This document shows positions 61,904 through 64,000 of a stretch of 64,000 nt of DNA, piece by piece (position 1 is the stretch's first letter; every line of letters starts with the position of its first letter). The DNA is from Bog-473 sp963728845 (GTDB taxonomy: Bacteria > Actinomycetota > Acidimicrobiia > Acidimicrobiales > RAAP-2). The stretch spans positions 88,972-152,971 of the forward strand of contig CAVSLS010000022.1 in assembly GCA_963728845.1 (NCBI GenBank). The letters run 5' to 3'. Both the position numbers and the translations under genes were made by a program. The notes beneath the pieces are model-generated. The model worked only from the letters and a program-made list of their open reading frames with translations. It made no database searches and was not told the DNA's origin.

Positions 61904-62431
61904 GGAGGTTGCGTCTCTCAAGCCCGACGAAATCTGCATACGTGATTTGGACCGTTTCAAGCGGCTGCTCGACAGACCCTCGAGAGAGGAGGCCGCGCGC
62001 TTGGCGAATGACATGGGGTGCGAGGACTTGCGACCGGAATTGCTGAGTTTGATGGAAAGCTTGGGCTATGCGGCTCCCGCGCCGGTCGCTGCGGACGTCT
62101 CGAACGGCGCGTCCCCTGACGCGAAAGCCGCGAGTGAGGTCGTGCATCCGGCCCCATCCTCCCTGGGGACGGAGGTTGCGTCTCTCAATCCCGACGAAAT
62201 CTGCATACGTGATTTGGACCGTTTCAAGCGGCTGCTCGACAGCCCCTCGAGAGAGGAGGCCGCGCGCTTGGCGAATGACATGGGGTGCGAGGACTTGCGA
62301 CCGGAATTGCTGAGTTTGATGGAAAGCTTGGGCTATGCGGCTCCCGCGCCGGTCGCTGCGGACGTCTCGAACGGCGCGTCCCCTGACGCAAAAGCCGCGA
62401 GTGAGGTCGTGCATCCGGCCCCGCCTTCCAA
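61898..62431 (+). repeat. Two 267-bp tandem repeats
   Basis: Units 61898-62164 and 62165-62431 differ at only a few bases; a third partial start (GGGACAGAAGTTGC) follows at 62433. The repeats code for the duplicated 89-aa module. Confidence 0.92.
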
Positions 62432-63338
62432 AGGGACAGAAGTTGCTCCACTCACGGCTTCCGCGCCGGCCGTTGCCTCCCCGGACGCCAAGGCTGCGAG
62501 CAAAACCGTGCGTCCGGCGGCGCCTTCCCCGGCGACTGAAGCCACGGCTCCCGCGCCGACGGCGGAAGCCAAGGACGGCTTGCCCGCGGAGGCGAACCCT
62601 GCCAGCAAGTCTCCCGGCACAGTCTTTGCGGGACGGTATGAGGACGGGGCAGCGGCCTACAATCGTGGAGAGTTCGCCAAGGCTAAGCGAGTATGGCTAC
62701 CGTTGGCAGAGCAAGGCGACGCCAGGGCGCAGACCGGTCTATGTATTCTGTATTTCCTTGGGCAAGGGACCCAAAGGAACATTGCGGCAGCCCTTGACTG
62801 GTGCGGCAGGGGCGCGGATCAGGGCTTGGCCGCCGCTCAATATGAACTGGGCCAAATCTACGAACACCCCTGGCGTCCCGAACTTCAGGACTTCGCTGAG
62901 GCAGCGAAATGGTACGAAAAGGCGGCGGATCAGGGTTATGCCGACGCCCAGGACGAACTCGGAGGGATGTATGAGTTTGGCTTAGGGGTGCCTAGGGACT
63001 ACTCCGAGGCGGAGAAGTGGTTTGTCAAGGCGGGCGATTTGGTTAGTATTGCAAATATGTATGCTTCCGTCGGCGATAACCATCGCATGGCGGCAAAGTG
63101 GTATAGGAAGCTGGCCGATCAGGGCAATAAGGACGCCGAGTTTCGCCTGGGCGAAATGTATCGGAACGGCACAGGCGTCCCGCTAGATTATGTTTCGGCG
63201 CATATGTGGTTCAACTTAGCAGCAGGGTCCGGACACCTTCGCGCCTCGATGGCTCGCGACGAGTTAGCTCTAAAGATGACCCCCGGCCAGATTACTAAGG
63301 CGCAGCGATTGGCGCGCGAATGGAAGCCGACGAAATAG
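61898..63338 (+). CDS. Sel1-repeat protein, 5' end missing
   Basis: About 480 aa as read from the junction. Two 89-aa near-identical modules (PDEICIRDLDRFKRLLD, PSREEAARLANDMGCEDLRP, LLSLMESLGYAAPAPVAADV) are followed by an Ala/Pro-rich linker. About five Sel1/TPR-like repeats from residue 245 follow (GRYEDGAAAYNRGEFAKAKR, AAKWYEKAADQGYADAQDEL, VPLDYVSAHMWFNLAAGSGH). The C-terminus MTPGQITKAQRLAREWKP is typical of Bradyrhizobium and relatives. Sel1 repeats mediate protein binding. The N-terminus lies outside this DNA; the open frame upstream is actinobacterial. Confidence 0.85.
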
Positions 63339-63380
63339 CTGTTCTGCGCCAGCATGAATGACCTGCGATCCGCATCGGCA

Positions 63381-63701
63381 TCACCGCCGAAGCCACCGAT
63401 CGTCGCCTAGCGAGCGCCCGTCGAGCGCCAGGCATCCGCAGGATCCCGCCGATGGCGCGTTGTTTTCGGCGGCGGCCTGCCGAAGCCTGAACAGGCGCGG
63501 CTGCGCGCGGCGCTCCGCCATCGCGGCGCGCGCCTTCCCGCGCTTCAATCCGCCCTTGCGACCACGCGCGACAGCCGCCATGTCTTTTCCCTGTTCCTCT
63601 GGCGTCGGCTCGCGGTCGCTTGCCTCGCCCGTAGCGATACTACGGGACCGGCGCTTGGCCCATTGGTTCAGATCGCGTGGGCGCTTCGGAGCCTTAGTCA
63701 T
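63381..63701 (-). CDS. Rhizobiales-type small basic protein, C-terminus doubtful
   Basis: MTKAPKRPRDLNQWAKR, IATGEASDREPTPEEQGKD and GRKGGLKRGKARA are characteristic of a short conserved protein in Bradyrhizobium-like genomes. After residue 60 the usual ending is replaced by unrelated sequence, so an indel is likely. Its start overlaps the upstream small gene stop (ATGA). Confidence 0.68.
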   Translation of the reverse strand: MTKAPKRPRDLNQWAKRRSRSIATGEASDREPTPEEQGKDMAAVARGRKGGLKRGKARAAMAERRAQPRLFRLRQAAAENNAPSAGSCGCLALDGRSLGDDRWLRR

Positions 63702-63838
63702 TCCCTATTCCGCCAATGGTCCTCAAACCGCGTAGATATAGCTGCGGAAGCGGGCTCAGCGATCGCCCGGTCCGCCTTCGCGGTTTCCTGCGCAGCCCGC
63801 GCCTTGGCGGCGTGAAGCTGCGCATCACGCTGCGTCAT
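63698..63838 (-). CDS. Small helical protein, 46 aa
   Basis: MTQRDAQLHAAKARAAQETA followed by KADRAIAEPASAAI, a basic Ala-rich helix. The ATGA overlap with the following gene supports translation. No family recognised. Confidence 0.45.
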   Translation of the reverse strand: MTQRDAQLHAAKARAAQETAKADRAIAEPASAAISTRFEDHWRNRE

Positions 63839-63896
63839 AGCTGCGCCTTCAGGGTTTCGACATGGCCCTTCGGACTAGCGCGGGCCGCGAACAACC

Positions 63897-64000
63897 CTGC
63901 CCGACATGCCATCCATCGCGGTGCTGCCTTTCCAGAATATGAAGCGGCGACGCCCTACAGGACTATTTCTGCGATGGTTTGGTCGAGGACCTCATCACCG
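63897..64000 (+). pseudogene. TolB-like domain of an adenylate-cyclase-type protein, partial and frameshifted
   Basis: LPDMPSIAVLPFQNM is in one frame; after one extra A near 63950 the next frame gives SGDALQDYFCDGLVEDLIT. Together this is the conserved start of the TolB-like/TPR region of rhizobial class III cyclase or HTH proteins. It runs off the end of the window. Confidence 0.78.

Noticed and set aside
1..64000. Search for tRNA, rRNA and known riboswitches
   Set aside because: No TTCGA-type T-loop with matching acceptor stem, no rRNA segments and no known riboswitch core was seen by eye; a covariance scan would be needed to exclude them fully.

Overview
The window is about 62 kb of high-GC actinobacterial DNA, followed by about 2.1 kb that looks alphaproteobacterial. 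WhiB, PadR and class III cyclase regulators, a HU protein with a Lys/Ala-rich tail, mycothiol-type DinB-like and VOC proteins, and surface proteins built from GYWLVAADGG-type repeats suggest Acidimicrobiia or a near relative. This placement is inferred from protein families, not from a phylogeny. No rRNA, tRNA or CRISPR array was seen.

Layout. 0-6.9 kb: WhiB, a large arylsulfatase, a DinB-like protein, an HTH/Clp-N operon and a PadR/membrane-protein operon. 6.9-14.1 kb: an IS5 wreck, two IS110 copies, a second HTH regulator, an ODP-type metallo-hydrolase, a methyltransferase and a frameshifted GNAT gene. 14.1-25 kb: secreted and metabolic genes (two alpha/beta hydrolases, nitronate monooxygenase divergent from an SDR, GNAT, methyltransferase, membrane protein). 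25.2-28 kb: an IS256 element 26 bp from an IS3 element. 28.1-33 kb: surface or secreted proteins, including a lipase and an odd VOC/surface-repeat fusion. 33-40.2 kb: a third IS110 copy, a serine hydrolase, a cyclase, cupin and SRPBCC genes, and IS110, ISL3 and IS481 remnants. 38.4-53.9 kb: a glycan and cell-surface region with a PMT-type glycosyltransferase, methyltransferases, two GT4 glycosyltransferases, a polysaccharide deacetylase, a Wzx-like flippase, an ATP-grasp ligase, an FAD oxidoreductase, VOC and Zn-dehydrogenase. 54-61.9 kb: DUF885 peptidase-like protein, VKOR plus DUF929 (disulfide formation), membrane proteins, HU and DUF5522. From about 61.9 kb: a Sel1-repeat protein and Bradyrhizobium-like small genes spliced in the middle of an actinobacterial gene.

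Functional links. VKOR and DUF929 overlap by GTGA and probably form a disulfide-generating pair. The two HTH genes share a TGTCA-N8-TGACA-like operator and look leaderless. The padR promoter carries a perfect 27-bp palindrome. The three IS110 copies keep a long non-coding left end that fits a bridge RNA.

Quality. Many otherwise good genes carry one single-base indel, mostly in short G, C or A runs. The base-level consensus should be treated with caution, and several pseudogenes below may be sequencing artefacts.
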